A stretch of DNA of 64,000 bases from Melioribacteraceae bacterium (GTDB lineage: Bacteria; Bacteroidota; Ignavibacteria; Ignavibacteriales; Melioribacteraceae), in assembly GCA_015493615.1 (NCBI GenBank), contig WGCV01000019.1, positions 1 to 64,000 on the forward strand. Reading direction: 5' to 3'. Positions 23,336 through 31,150 of this stretch are shown piece after piece (position 1 is the first letter of the stretch; each line of letters begins with the position of its first letter). A program made the translations under genes and the position numbers. The notes under the pieces were generated by a model. The model made no database searches and was not told the origin of the DNA. It was given only the letters and a program-made list of their open reading frames with translations.

Positions 23336-25317
23336 AAACGAAAAGCTGGTTTACGGTTGATGATTTTGCAAAATTGGAGGGCGTTTCGACGGCGGCGATA
23401 CACAAAAGAATTAAGCGGGGCGCTATTAAAGCCGAGTTTTTGAAACGAGAATCCCGTCAAGCGGGGGGATATCGATATTCGATACACGCCGGAGCGCTGA
23501 GCGCCGAAGCTAAAATGAGAATGGAAGTTTTTTCGGTTACAGCCGGAGCGGAGCGGGAAACGATAAAAAAGAGAAAGGAGCGAAAGGATAAGGGATCAAG
23601 CTCCGTTCCGGCTCATATAATAGTAAAGACGGCGGCAGTAATTACAATGAAGCGGGTATCGTCCCCGAATAAGCTGAAAAGAAACGGCTACGGATATAAA
23701 GAGGGCTGGGATTATTTTAAGGACATCTGCCTGGAGGAAAAGATAAAGCCGGTAGGCTACAGGCGTTTCCTTGATTTGGTAAAGCCGTTTGTGGATAAAG
23801 AGGTTCAGCGGTTAAACAACAAAGGGGTAGTTAAGTTCAGGAACGAAAACGAGCTTGTTCTGCTGCACGATCATTCGGTTTGGGAACCGATGCAGTTTAT
23901 CCAGAACGACCACACGCAGTTTGACTGCGTATGCATTCACGAGGGAAAGATAATACGACCGTGGGCGGCTTTTCACGGTTCGGTAGGAGATAGAATAGTT
24001 TATTATCCTACAATAGTGGAGCGTCCGGATTCATTTTCGCTGGCCGATAACATCGCCAATTTTGTTCTTCAGTACGGACTAAGCCGTAAGCCGGTTTTAT
24101 ACAAAAGCGATCACGGCAAAGCGCAGAAATCGAAGTTAATGACGGATAACAAAACATCCGTTGAACTGCGTCCGTACAAACTTGAGGAGCGGCACGAAAA
24201 AATAATGAGGCTTATGGGAATAGGGCTGTCGCACGAAAAAGGCATCATTGAAAATATGGGTATGGTGGAATCCCATTCCACGGTAAAGCTGCCGAGGACG
24301 AAATGGCTTGAGAGAACATTCGGCATCGGCGGCACGATGGAATGGTTTAAGGACCGACCGGAATATACGGGGCGTAATTACCGCGAAAAACCGGAGGGAC
24401 TGGAAAAGAGGATAAAGAACCGCGAGATATGGACTTCGGAAGAGATGGTCGATTATGTGATAGGAGAAATTGATAAATATAACAACCGATTCCATTCCGC
24501 GATTAAGAAGGAAAGGGGAGGCAGATTTGCAATACCAGCCGATTACGATGTGGATTTGGAATATTTCCGGACCGACGCAAGGGCTTTAAGGGCCTTCGGG
24601 GGATATTACCCGAAAAGTATGAACGATGTTATTAAGATTTTCAATTCGGAAGAATTTGCAAAAAGCATAAAAACGGAACTTTATTCGCCAATGTGGGCGC
24701 GTAAGGTTTACGAGATATGCGGCTGGGAAAGCAGACCGCTGCCGGCGCGGGAAACGTTATCGATGCTGGCAATGAAGGCTGTGGAACGCACCGTGCACAA
24801 CTACGGAATATTAATCAATAATAACGCGTATATCAATATGAAGCTGCGCCGTTATATCGGGGAAAAGGTTGTGGTAAGATATTCCCCGGACAACATAACT
24901 AAGATTAGGGAGCAATCGGGCAAGGAAGTGATTTTTATTAAGGAAATTGCGGTTTTTGAAAGAGTAAGCGAAAAGTTTATCTGTATCGCCGAACCGCATC
25001 CGCGAGTAGTTACCGAAACGCACGCTTACGGTTATGCAAAAACATTTATCAGAGCGCGCGCCGACGAGATGAAGGAACTGATTGAAACTCGTAAAATAAC
25101 GACCGAATATGCCAAGGGTAAGATAGAGGCTGACAAGAGACCCACGAACATCGTAGGCATTCAGCCGAACAGGGAAATAGCGGCTTTAAGACTGAAAGAG
25201 GCGACGATATTGAAAAAGCATAAATCGGAAAATAAGAAAAAGGAAAAAGTGGAATTAATTACGGAACTCGAAGATTTATACGGTACAAAAATCAAAATAG
25301 AAGGAGGAGAAAGCTAA
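23332..25317 (+). CDS. Transposase MuA-like
   Basis: A 661-residue DDE recombinase, almost the length of Mu A (663). The N-terminal winged helix (SWFTVDDFAKLEGVSTAAIH) corresponds to the enhancer-binding domain. The rve core has Asp193 in NDHTQFD, Asp260 in YKSDHGK and Glu327 in WLERTFGIGG; the first spacing (67) is the same as in Mu A. A Mu-type beta barrel and a basic C-terminal tail (KKHKSENKKKEKVEL) for MuB contact follow. It joins phage ends to target DNA at integration and replication. The stop overlaps the MuB start by one base. Confidence 0.95.
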   Translation: MKTKSWFTVDDFAKLEGVSTAAIHKRIKRGAIKAEFLKRESRQAGGYRYSIHAGALSAEAKMRMEVFSVTAGAERETIKKRKERKDKGSSSVPAHIIVKTAAVITMKRVSSPNKLKRNGYGYKEGWDYFKDICLEEKIKPVGYRRFLDLVKPFVDKEVQRLNNKGVVKFRNENELVLLHDHSVWEPMQFIQNDHTQFDCVCIHEGKIIRPWAAFHGSVGDRIVYYPTIVERPDSFSLADNIANFVLQYGLSRKPVLYKSDHGKAQKSKLMTDNKTSVELRPYKLEERHEKIMRLMGIGLSHEKGIIENMGMVESHSTVKLPRTKWLERTFGIGGTMEWFKDRPEYTGRNYREKPEGLEKRIKNREIWTSEEMVDYVIGEIDKYNNRFHSAIKKERGGRFAIPADYDVDLEYFRTDARALRAFGGYYPKSMNDVIKIFNSEEFAKSIKTELYSPMWARKVYEICGWESRPLPARETLSMLAMKAVERTVHNYGILINNNAYINMKLRRYIGEKVVVRYSPDNITKIREQSGKEVIFIKEIAVFERVSEKFICIAEPHPRVVTETHAYGYAKTFIRARADEMKELIETRKITTEYAKGKIEADKRPTNIVGIQPNREIAALRLKEATILKKHKSENKKKEKVELITELEDLYGTKIKIEGGES

Positions 25318-26297
25318 TGAATTTACGGGCAAAATGGAACCAGTACTGCAGTCATAACGGAATATATCCGGAAGGAGCGGCAAGCCTGCTCGGACTGGAT
25401 AACCGAACTTACAACGAGATAATGGAGAAGAAACACTCAATTCCGGAAGCGATAGCCGAAAAGATGATGACTATTATCGACAATCGGGACATAGCGTGGG
25501 GATATATTATAAAAACCCAGCTTCTTACGGAACTTGAAAAGATTGTCAGACTGGGGAAAACGAGCAAGGTGATGATTACCGCAACGGCTCCTACGGGACA
25601 GGGAAAAACACTTGCGGCAAGATATCTTGCGGCAAAATACAACGCGAGATATTATCACGCTCTGACTGAACTGCAGAAGGAAAAGAAGGCGACCGTATCG
25701 AAATTAATCGGCGATCTTTCGGCTTCGTTCGGATTAAGAAAAAGCAACGAGAGAAAATTGATAGAGCGGCTTCGCAGCGATACGCGAAATGTTTTGATTA
25801 TAGACGAAAGCCAAAGGCTGATTACGGAGGATTGGGGATATTTTAAGGTAATGCAGGATATTTTCGATTCCGTGCCTAATCTTTCGGTTCTAATGTTAGG
25901 GAACTTCCGTTTTTACGACGCAATGTTTACTTCGTCAGATACGGTAACGACGGGGGTTACAGACGACGAACAATTTCTCCGACGGATATCGTCGGTAGTT
26001 AAGCTGCCGAGATTATCCGCGTCCGACGTGAAATTATACTGCAGCTACAATCGCATAACTTTCCGGAGCGACGCCGAATATAAGCAGGTGGCGGACTTTT
26101 TCGGGCTGCGAGCCGGACTTGCCGATCTCGAGACGGTAAGAAAAGAGATAGTTAGGAACGTGCTCGGAAAAGGAAAAAGGAAGAGTTTATCGGATATTTC
26201 CTACGGGGATTTTATTGCGGTATTTAAAAAACTTCACAGTCATATAGCTTTCGGCGAAGAAGAGAAAAAATATTTCCGCGAGCTGGCAAATGCGTAG
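25317..26297 (+). CDS. Transposition target-DNA ATPase MuB-like
   Basis: A 326-residue AAA+ protein that would bind target DNA, deliver it to the transposase and give target immunity. An N-terminal helix-turn-helix (GAASLLGLDNRTYNEIMEKK) is followed by Walker A TAPTGQGKTL near residue 90 and Walker B VLIIDESQR near 159, then sensor region VLMLGNFRFYD. The C-terminal 70 residues form the helical domain typical of Mu B and related AAA_22 transposition proteins. It abuts MuA (ATGA-type junction) as in Mu. Confidence 0.92.
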   Translation: MNLRAKWNQYCSHNGIYPEGAASLLGLDNRTYNEIMEKKHSIPEAIAEKMMTIIDNRDIAWGYIIKTQLLTELEKIVRLGKTSKVMITATAPTGQGKTLAARYLAAKYNARYYHALTELQKEKKATVSKLIGDLSASFGLRKSNERKLIERLRSDTRNVLIIDESQRLITEDWGYFKVMQDIFDSVPNLSVLMLGNFRFYDAMFTSSDTVTTGVTDDEQFLRRISSVVKLPRLSASDVKLYCSYNRITFRSDAEYKQVADFFGLRAGLADLETVRKEIVRNVLGKGKRKSLSDISYGDFIAVFKKLHSHIAFGEEEKKYFRELANA

Positions 26298-26505
26298 GCA
26301 AAAATATTCAACGGATTGCCTGAAGCGGAAAGTATTCGCCTATATGAATGAAAGCTGGGCGCGCAACGCTATTACCGTAAAAGAACTATCCGATAAGTTA
26401 AAGGTTACGAAAAAAACGGCTAAGAAATATTTAGAGAGGCTTGCAGAGACGGGCTACATTATAAAAGACGAGAAAAGGAACGATTTGTATTGGAGAGAGT
26501 TATGA
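26290..26505 (+). CDS. Winged-helix regulator
   Basis: A 71-residue protein with one winged helix-turn-helix (NAITVKELSDKLKVTKKTAK, then KYLERLAETGYIIKDEKRND). It overlaps MuB by eight bases and the next gene by four. Such a protein could be an early-to-late switch or a host-transcription modulator. No closer family match. The basic N-terminus (RRQKYSTDCLKRKV) could aid DNA binding. Confidence 0.6.
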   Translation: MRRQKYSTDCLKRKVFAYMNESWARNAITVKELSDKLKVTKKTAKKYLERLAETGYIIKDEKRNDLYWREL

Positions 26506-26930
26506 AAAAGAAGACGCGCCGAGTAAGTATGATGAGAGCGCTGCACGCTTACATCGGAAAAATATACGGCGCCGAAAAAGCTCATAGCGTATTAAAGGAA
26601 CTATCGGCGGCGTATTTCGGAACGGGAAGTATGAGCAAGCTTACGGAAAAACAGCTTAACTATTTATGGAACGCGGTTTATGTGAAAGATGCAAGTATCA
26701 AAAAAAGCGGCATTGAGAGGATGCCGCAGATGACTGAAAAACAGAAATCGCTTGTCAGAAATATCCAGAAAGAATTAAACTGGAGCGATGAGTATTTGTA
26801 CGAATTAACCATTAGGCGTTACGGCGTAATGGATTGGGAGTTTCTTTCAGGGAAAAAAGCGTTTGCGTTTATAAACTACCTTATTAAACGGAACAGGGAG
26901 AAACAGAAGCGTAACAAAGTTCATAAATAA
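26502..26930 (+). CDS. Mu gp16/GemA-like protein (DUF1018)
   Basis: About 142 residues from the ATG at 26502, which overlaps the previous stop as ATGA. It fits the phage GemA/DUF1018 family: HAYIGKIYGAEKAHSVLKEL, SMSKLTEKQLNYLWNAVYVK, then MTEKQKSLVRNIQKELNWSD and KKAFAFINYLIKRN at the close. In Mu these early proteins alter host gene expression and DNA topology. Its location after MuB is the usual one for transposable phages. The domain occupies the whole protein. Confidence 0.85.
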   Translation: MKKKTRRVSMMRALHAYIGKIYGAEKAHSVLKELSAAYFGTGSMSKLTEKQLNYLWNAVYVKDASIKKSGIERMPQMTEKQKSLVRNIQKELNWSDEYLYELTIRRYGVMDWEFLSGKKAFAFINYLIKRNREKQKRNKVHK

Positions 26931-26946
26931 CGGAAGGAGAAGCAAA

Positions 26947-27225
26947 ATGAAACAACTATCGGATGTAGCAAAAGCGACCTTGCAGCAATTTAACGCCGCA
27001 TTTGAGAAAATTGAAAACAGGAACAAGCAAATTGAGCGCTTGCAAACGGTGGTAGCCGATACGAACGAGGAAGCCCGGAAAAACAAAGAAGCGCGGGTAA
27101 ACATCAAGGAGCTTAAGGAGCAAAACGCTAAGGATGTTGAATTTGTTAAACAAGCGATTGACTTTTATGAAGACGTTACAGGCGAAGCCGTAGGGGTAGG
27201 CGGTCTTTTTAATCAGGACGAATAG
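26947..27225 (+). CDS. Coiled-coil early protein
   Basis: A 92-residue acidic protein that is almost wholly helical: residues about 10-60 form a coiled coil (FEKIENRNKQIERLQTVVAD). It starts 16 bases after the GemA-like gene behind AAGGAGAAGCAAA, a strong ribosome site. Position and helicity are compatible with a nuclease-inhibitor or DNA-end-protection role (Gam also lies here in Mu), but Mu Gam is longer and no sequence match is evident. Function left open. Confidence 0.6.
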   Translation: MKQLSDVAKATLQQFNAAFEKIENRNKQIERLQTVVADTNEEARKNKEARVNIKELKEQNAKDVEFVKQAIDFYEDVTGEAVGVGGLFNQDE

Positions 27226-27229
27226 AGAA

Positions 27230-27400
27230 ATGATAAGGGTTTATATAACTTCAAGAGAAAATATCACGACTGTGGGGATGCGCGCAGGTAAATATTTTGC
27301 TTTTGCAATTCAGAATGATTGTTCCGGTTTGCCCCTTAAAGCAATACGGAGATGCGTTTTACTGATTTGGAAACAGATGTTAAAATCAAAAATAAAATAA
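27230..27400 (+). CDS. Small early protein, 56 residues
   Basis: A short basic frame (MIRVYITSRENITTVGMRAG start; LLIWKQMLKSKIK end) that fills the space between the coiled-coil gene and DUF3164, with only four and nine bases on either side. The start is preceded by an AGAGA stretch, a weak ribosome site. Tight packing supports a real gene, but no domain is recognised and coding quality is moderate. Confidence 0.4.
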   Translation: MIRVYITSRENITTVGMRAGKYFAFAIQNDCSGLPLKAIRRCVLLIWKQMLKSKIK

Positions 27401-27409
27401 GAGGATGTT

Positions 27410-28039
27410 ATGGCAAAAAAGAAATGGATAACGGCGTCCGGAGACGAAGTGCCGGCAAACTTTGTTCCCAAGCTGGACAAATTAAAAGAGAGACGCGCGG
27501 AGAAAATAAAAAAAACATCGCTTGATGTAAACCGCCGCCTGAGGGAGTTGAAACAGTATGTGGAAGATGTCAGTTCGGAACTGTACGAAGAACTTCTGAA
27601 ACAGAATAAGATTAAGTCGAAGATAAAAAAAGGGAATTTTACTTGGTTTAACTTTGACAGAAGCGTGAAGATAGAAATCCAAATAAACGAAAATATAGTC
27701 TTCGACGATATGCTCATCAGCGTCGTACGCGAAAAGCTTATGCTTTTTCTTGACGAGGAAATTACTTCCGAAGATACTTTTATCAGAGAACTCGTTAAGG
27801 ACGCCTTCCAGACTCGAAACGGGAAACTCGATACCAAGCGTATCCTCGGGCTGCTGAAGTACAGAACGAAAATCAAAAACCCGCTTTATCGCGAAGCTAT
27901 GGACAAGCTGGAAGAAAGCTACGAAAGGATTTACTCAAAAACATATTCCCGAATCTGGATAAAAAATATTAAGGGGGAGTATGAGCCGGTAGAGCTAAAT
28001 TATTCGGCTATTAAAACATCCGAAAAGGTGAAAAAATGA
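27410..28039 (+). CDS. DUF3164-family phage protein
   Basis: A 209-residue protein of a family common in Mu-like phages and always near MuA/MuB, of unknown function. Visible marks are KWITASGDEVPANFVPKLDK at the start, a central FTWFNFDRSVKIEIQINENI strand pair, TRNGKLDTKRILGLLKYR (typical of the family) and a closing RIYSKTYSRIWIKNIKGEYE. It is compact and basic and probably binds nucleic acid or early proteins. Its stop overlaps the start of the next small membrane gene (ATGA). Confidence 0.85.
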   Translation: MAKKKWITASGDEVPANFVPKLDKLKERRAEKIKKTSLDVNRRLRELKQYVEDVSSELYEELLKQNKIKSKIKKGNFTWFNFDRSVKIEIQINENIVFDDMLISVVREKLMLFLDEEITSEDTFIRELVKDAFQTRNGKLDTKRILGLLKYRTKIKNPLYREAMDKLEESYERIYSKTYSRIWIKNIKGEYEPVELNYSAIKTSEKVKK

Positions 28040-28206
28040 TTACTTGGACATTTGCGGCTGCTCTGTTTCTTTTCCCGTTAGTTCGAGATTTTATAGTTGA
28101 CGACGTATTGAATAAAAACGAGAGTATGAAAACGACGGCTATTACTTATTTATTTTTCTGGATATCTGCAATTGCGGTTATCCTTTATATTTTGATTGGA
28201 GGTTAA
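28036..28206 (+). CDS. Small two-helix membrane protein
   Basis: A 56-residue protein starting at an ATGA overlap with DUF3164. Two hydrophobic helices (FAAALFLFPLV and YLFFWISAIAVILYILIGG) flank a short charged loop. Its coupling to an early operon suggests a role in host-envelope modification or superinfection exclusion, though nothing further can be read. No known family. Confidence 0.6.
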   Translation: MITWTFAAALFLFPLVRDFIVDDVLNKNESMKTTAITYLFFWISAIAVILYILIGG

Positions 28207-28207
28207 T

Positions 28208-28621
28208 ATGACAAAAGCTGATTTAAGGAAGGAAAACTTGAAGCTGAAAAAGAAAATCGAAGAGCTTACCGAGGATAAAGAATTTGCCGCGATTTCACTT
28301 AGCGTTCATCACTTTATAGGAGACGAGCTTTTTAGCAAGGCTTTTACGGATTTTTTTCTCTCCGTTACAAGCATTGACGATGGAAGCAAACATAGGATAC
28401 ATAAACCGGCATTAGACGGGGAAATATACGACAACAGATATTACAGAAAAATTGAAGCAAAATATGCCGAACCTTTACAGAAACTGTATGACGCAATTAA
28501 AGCGCTTTATCTTAGGACTTATAAAAATGGCAAAACAGATGGCATTAATTTGCTTCTGCAGCTTAACAAAGGGGAAATTACATTGGAAAAATTGGAAGAA
28601 GAAGCCAAAACAAAAGGATGA
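28208..28621 (+). CDS. Hypothetical early protein with N-terminal coiled coil
   Basis: About 137 residues from the ATG at 28208, which has GGAGG seven bases upstream. An N-terminal coiled coil (LRKENLKLKKKIEELTEDK) precedes a helical domain with a His-rich part (SVHHFIGDELFSKAFTDFFL) and an acidic C-terminus. No family is recognised. It lies in the uncharacterised second half of the early operon, where Mu keeps its own dispensable early genes. Confidence 0.6.
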   Translation: MTKADLRKENLKLKKKIEELTEDKEFAAISLSVHHFIGDELFSKAFTDFFLSVTSIDDGSKHRIHKPALDGEIYDNRYYRKIEAKYAEPLQKLYDAIKALYLRTYKNGKTDGINLLLQLNKGEITLEKLEEEAKTKG

Positions 28622-28630
28622 GACCCCGAA

Positions 28631-29002
28631 ATGAAAACTTACAGCGGCAAAGATAAGATAAACGGCGATGTATGGTATAAATATCCGGTTATTGCAAATT
28701 ATAAAACGGTTACAATTTTCAATGTTTCTTCGCATCATTTTTTCCGGATAAAAATTGGTAAACAGGATGGGAAAATCGTTTCGGGATATGATTATCAATT
28801 CAAATCCGGATTGGGCGGCGGATGCAATCCGGGGCGCAAATGGGGTGAGTTCGACAGTTATGACGAAGCGCTTGAATATGAACTTAATAAGACTGCTCAA
28901 ATCCTTCAAGAGATAAAAGAACCGGACGGCGCCGAAAAAGACGCGCTACGCCGGATTTTGAAATTCAGAGAGAAATTTATTCAAAAAGATTTATTCGAGT
29001 GA
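28631..29002 (+). CDS. Hypothetical early protein, 123 residues
   Basis: A mixed alpha-beta protein: strands YPVIANYKTVTIFNVSS and FFRIKIGKQ, then GRKWGEFDSYDEALEYELNK, a pattern found in several unnamed phage proteins where a GEF.SYDEAL helix closes a small domain, and a basic helical end. It is nine bases behind the previous gene. Function unknown. The beta-hairpin plus helix arrangement would suit a small nucleic-acid-binding or anti-host protein. Confidence 0.6.
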   Translation: MKTYSGKDKINGDVWYKYPVIANYKTVTIFNVSSHHFFRIKIGKQDGKIVSGYDYQFKSGLGGGCNPGRKWGEFDSYDEALEYELNKTAQILQEIKEPDGAEKDALRRILKFREKFIQKDLFE

Positions 29003-29012
29003 GGAAAAAGAT

Positions 29013-29243
29013 ATGAGAAGGCAAAAGGGAAAAAAGAAAAGGCGCGTAAGCTGGAAGATCAAATGCAAGAGAGATGCGCTAAAGCTGGGAAAAATGAAAA
29101 GACAAGAGTTCCTTGATTATATATGGGAAGGAATGAGCGTCGGCGAAGCGCGGAAAAAAGCCGGTATTTCTTTTGACGAGGCAAACGGAATATTGATTTT
29201 GAATATGAGAAAAACAACTCTTCTTAATAGGGAGAGCGTTTAG
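29013..29243 (+). CDS. Basic HTH-like early protein
   Basis: A 76-residue, very basic protein (RRQKGKKKRRVSWKIKCKRD) followed by a helix-turn-helix-like stretch (MSVGEARKKAGISFDEANGI). In Mu the early region ends with Mor, the activator of the middle promoter. This protein is shorter than Mor (129 residues) but is a candidate for such a DNA-binding activator. It is preceded by GAGG and separated from the next gene by one base. Confidence 0.5.
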   Translation: MRRQKGKKKRRVSWKIKCKRDALKLGKMKRQEFLDYIWEGMSVGEARKKAGISFDEANGILILNMRKTTLLNRESV

Positions 29244-29244
29244 A

Positions 29245-29502
29245 ATGACAAATATGGAACTGAGCGAGGCAATTAAGAAACTGATAATAGCCGGATGTCA
29301 AAGTAGATTTCCGGATGCTGAGAATGAAATCGTAGCCGTTGATTTGGCAATGAACTCTATTAAAAGGACAGCCGCAGTATCGGTTTTATCTGATGCTGAG
29401 ATTAGCAAAACCAAACGGGATATTCAGCTTTTAAGAGAACTTAAAAATGAATTGAACCTTGAAAGGATAAAATGGTATTCGTTCTACGATAGGAGAAACT
29501 AA
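29245..29502 (+). CDS. Hypothetical early protein, 85 residues
   Basis: A helical, roughly neutral protein (MTNMELSEAIKKLIIAGCQS start; LNLERIKWYSFYDRRN end) overlapping the following HTH gene by one base. Coding quality is good and the spacing tight, so it is probably real. No domain or motif is recognised, and the neighbours give no clue beyond membership of the early operon. Confidence 0.55.
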   Translation: MTNMELSEAIKKLIIAGCQSRFPDAENEIVAVDLAMNSIKRTAAVSVLSDAEISKTKRDIQLLRELKNELNLERIKWYSFYDRRN

Positions 29503-29783
29503 TGGGAAAAAGTATTAGACAGATATCTAAAGAGATAGGAGTTTCACATTCCACGCTTTCACGAATCCTGAACGGAAAGTATGATTCGGATCCTGCCAAT
29601 GTTATTAGAAAACTGCTGGATAATATAAACGGCGTCATTATCCGAGAAGATCAATATGATGAGATACTGGAAATGCTTGATAGCGCGAGATTTCCTTCAA
29701 AGTTCGGTAAAGCCCAAAGAACGGCTACTTATCTCTACGACTTGGTATTGAAAGCTAAGGGAATAAAGGAGAAAAAGAATTGA
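29502..29783 (+). CDS. HTH regulator, possible middle/late activator
   Basis: A 93-residue protein with an N-terminal helix-turn-helix (SIRQISKEIGVSHSTLSRIL, then NGKYDSDPANVIRKLL) resembling XRE/LacI-type recognition helices, followed by a helical part (QYDEILEMLDSARFPSKFGK). Together with the basic gene two positions upstream it is the second DNA-binding protein near the end of the early operon, where Mu encodes Mor and C. No sequence match to those is seen. The stop overlaps the next start. Confidence 0.6.
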   Translation: MGKSIRQISKEIGVSHSTLSRILNGKYDSDPANVIRKLLDNINGVIIREDQYDEILEMLDSARFPSKFGKAQRTATYLYDLVLKAKGIKEKKN

Positions 29784-29986
29784 CCGGATTAGTTTGCCCA
29801 TGGTGCGGAGCCACACAGGAAGAAGGAAAATTTCCGGTTTTAAAAACCGTACGATTATCAAAAATAATACAACGAGGAAGAGTTTGTTATGCTTGCGGAA
29901 AAACATTCATGACCGAAGAAAAAGCTCTTAAACAATCTTTCTACAAAAAAGAAAATGAACATAGCAGAATATCTAAATCTACATAA
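29780..29986 (+). CDS. Zinc-finger early protein
   Basis: A 68-residue protein starting with TTG at 29780, with AAGGAG eight bases upstream. Two Cys pairs, LVCPWCGATQEEG and RVCYACGKTFMTEE, form one zinc ribbon, like the N-terminal part of NrdR-type regulators or phage Ogr-type activators. It is the second zinc ribbon of the early operon and ends inside the next gene (32-base overlap). A role in transcription of late genes is plausible (Ogr/Delta proteins work so), but not shown. Confidence 0.6.
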   Translation: MTGLVCPWCGATQEEGKFPVLKTVRLSKIIQRGRVCYACGKTFMTEEKALKQSFYKKENEHSRISKST

Positions 29987-30695
29987 GCAACGAGCCGTTT
30001 TGAAGCACGCCTTTTCTAATACGCTCTCCAAGGAACTGGATAATGTTTACGCGCAATTTGATAAAGAAATAGATTCGATTTTGAGAAAAGGAATGTTAGA
30101 CGGATCTATTACGAGTTCAAGTTTTAAAATATTAATTAATAATTTTACGAATAGATTCAACTCCGGCATTGATTCATCGGCTGCAAAAGCCGGCAGAAGA
30201 ATTAACGTAATTTATAGAGGTCTATACAATATCTTAGGCTATGAGGATGAATTTGACGAGATTACTTTGCCTGTTCAATATATTGATAATTTTCAGATTA
30301 AACGAGAAGTACAAACCGTTATTACAAAATTACGAAACGGCGATATAACCGAAAACCGAGCAAAGAGGGCTATCCGAAGCCGCTTGAGAACTCCGGCGCA
30401 CGTTGTAAATACTATACTTAATACAAATCTTGCCGGTATCGATAACAGCTCAACACATAACGTAGCGGTATTAGCGGGATTAGATGATTATTTATACTTT
30501 GGGCCTGACTCCGAGAAGTCGCGTCCTTTTTGTCGGGAACATGTCGGGCATATTTATTCTTTACAAGAATTGGAGACGATGAACAATGGGCAAGGGCTTC
30601 CGGTTCAAAAATATTGCGGCGGATATAATTGTTTGCACGAACTTATTCCTGTTGATAGGAAATGGAAAGAACTAACGAAAATGAATATGACATGA
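29955..30695 (+). CDS. MuF/minor-head-like protein displaced to the prophage end
   Basis: A 246-residue protein. The C-terminal part, LDDYLYFGPDSEKSRPFCRE, then HVGHIYSLQELETMNNGQGL and QKYCGGYNCLHELIPV, has the Cys/His pattern of phage minor head (MuF, SPP1 gp7-like) domains. The N-terminal 150 residues are helical (AVLKHAFSNTLSKELDNVYA) as usual for the family. In Mu the equivalent gp30 lies between portal and gpG; here it is the last gene of the early operon, 11 kb from the portal. It could be an ejected protein. The start ATG has a weak ribosome site; the overlapping upstream gene probably couples it. Confidence 0.65.
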   Translation: MNIAEYLNLHKQRAVLKHAFSNTLSKELDNVYAQFDKEIDSILRKGMLDGSITSSSFKILINNFTNRFNSGIDSSAAKAGRRINVIYRGLYNILGYEDEFDEITLPVQYIDNFQIKREVQTVITKLRNGDITENRAKRAIRSRLRTPAHVVNTILNTNLAGIDNSSTHNVAVLAGLDDYLYFGPDSEKSRPFCREHVGHIYSLQELETMNNGQGLPVQKYCGGYNCLHELIPVDRKWKELTKMNMT

Positions 30696-30727
30696 TGTCA
30701 TACGCTAAAGTAAAATTCTTCTTCATT

Positions 30728-30875
30728 TGTCCGATGAGCTGTCCGATGAGTGTCCGATGAGCGGTTTTCATGTCCGATGAGATATGCGAAAATAAGCCGA
30801 AAATGCAGATTTTAAAAAAATATCATTGCACTGAATGGAGAATTATGAAAATATCATTTCACTTTGTCCGATGAG
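30728..30875 (+). repeat. Five direct copies of an 11-bp iteron
   Basis: TGTCCGATGAG occurs at 30728, 30740, 30751, 30771 and 30865, all in the same direction and identical. The first four lie within 54 bases. They sit just past the last phage gene, where a transposable phage should have transposase-binding sites near its terminus. No copy was found at the left edge. Confidence 0.8.
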
Positions 30876-30880
30876 CTATA

Positions 30881-30980
30881 ACAATATGAGCCGTATTCGC
30901 AACATTTAAAAATCATTATCACTTCACTTAACAATATGAGCCGTATTCGCAACATTTAAAAATCATTATCACTTCACTTA
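30881..30980 (+). repeat. 50-bp perfect tandem duplication
   Basis: A 50-base unit starting ACAATATGAGCCGTATTCGC repeats exactly at 30881-30930 and 30931-30980. Nothing coding is visible. It lies between the iterons and the mraZ control region, close to the expected prophage-host junction. The rest of 30981-31119 is AT-rich and otherwise featureless. Confidence 0.8.
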
Positions 30981-31119
30981 ACAACAGTATTGCTGAATAT
31001 CAAACTTTTTCAAAACCCCAAAAAAACTTCACCTCAAATCTAATCTCATAACTAATTAGAATATAATAAGTTACGATAAAACTCTTAATAAACCGGCTAT
31101 TATTTTTATGGGGATTTTG

Positions 31120-31150
31120 TTTGCAAAATCAATAAGAAAATATTATTTTG
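31120..31150 (+). promoter_or_regulatory. Candidate mraZ promoter (TTTG, 19 bp, TTATTTTG)
   Basis: TTTG at 31120-31123 and TTATTTTG at 31143-31150 (seven of eight matches to TAnnTTTG) are 19 bases apart, the spacing of Bacteroidota sigma-A promoters. Initiation would fall close to 31157, giving a leader of about 45 bases before mraZ. Confidence 0.45.

Larger units (their letters stand above)
3371..30980. mobile_element. Mu-like transposable prophage (edges approximate)
   Basis: The region holds a near-complete set of transposable-phage functions: repressor, Ner-like gene, MuA, MuB, GemA-like and DUF3164 proteins, terminase, DUF935 portal, gpG-like, protease/scaffold, capsid, gp36/gp37-like, tail tube, chaperone pair, tape measure and lysis genes. 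The left edge is taken at the IS junction because phage coding stops there. The right edge lies between the last gene (30695) and the mraZ control region (about 31100), and is marked by 11-bp iterons and a 50-bp tandem repeat. No 5-bp host duplication could be assigned, so both edges are estimates. Confidence 0.8.

Noticed and set aside
30881-30980. CRISPR array
   Set aside because: The two 50-base units are directly adjacent with no spacers, and no cas genes are present.
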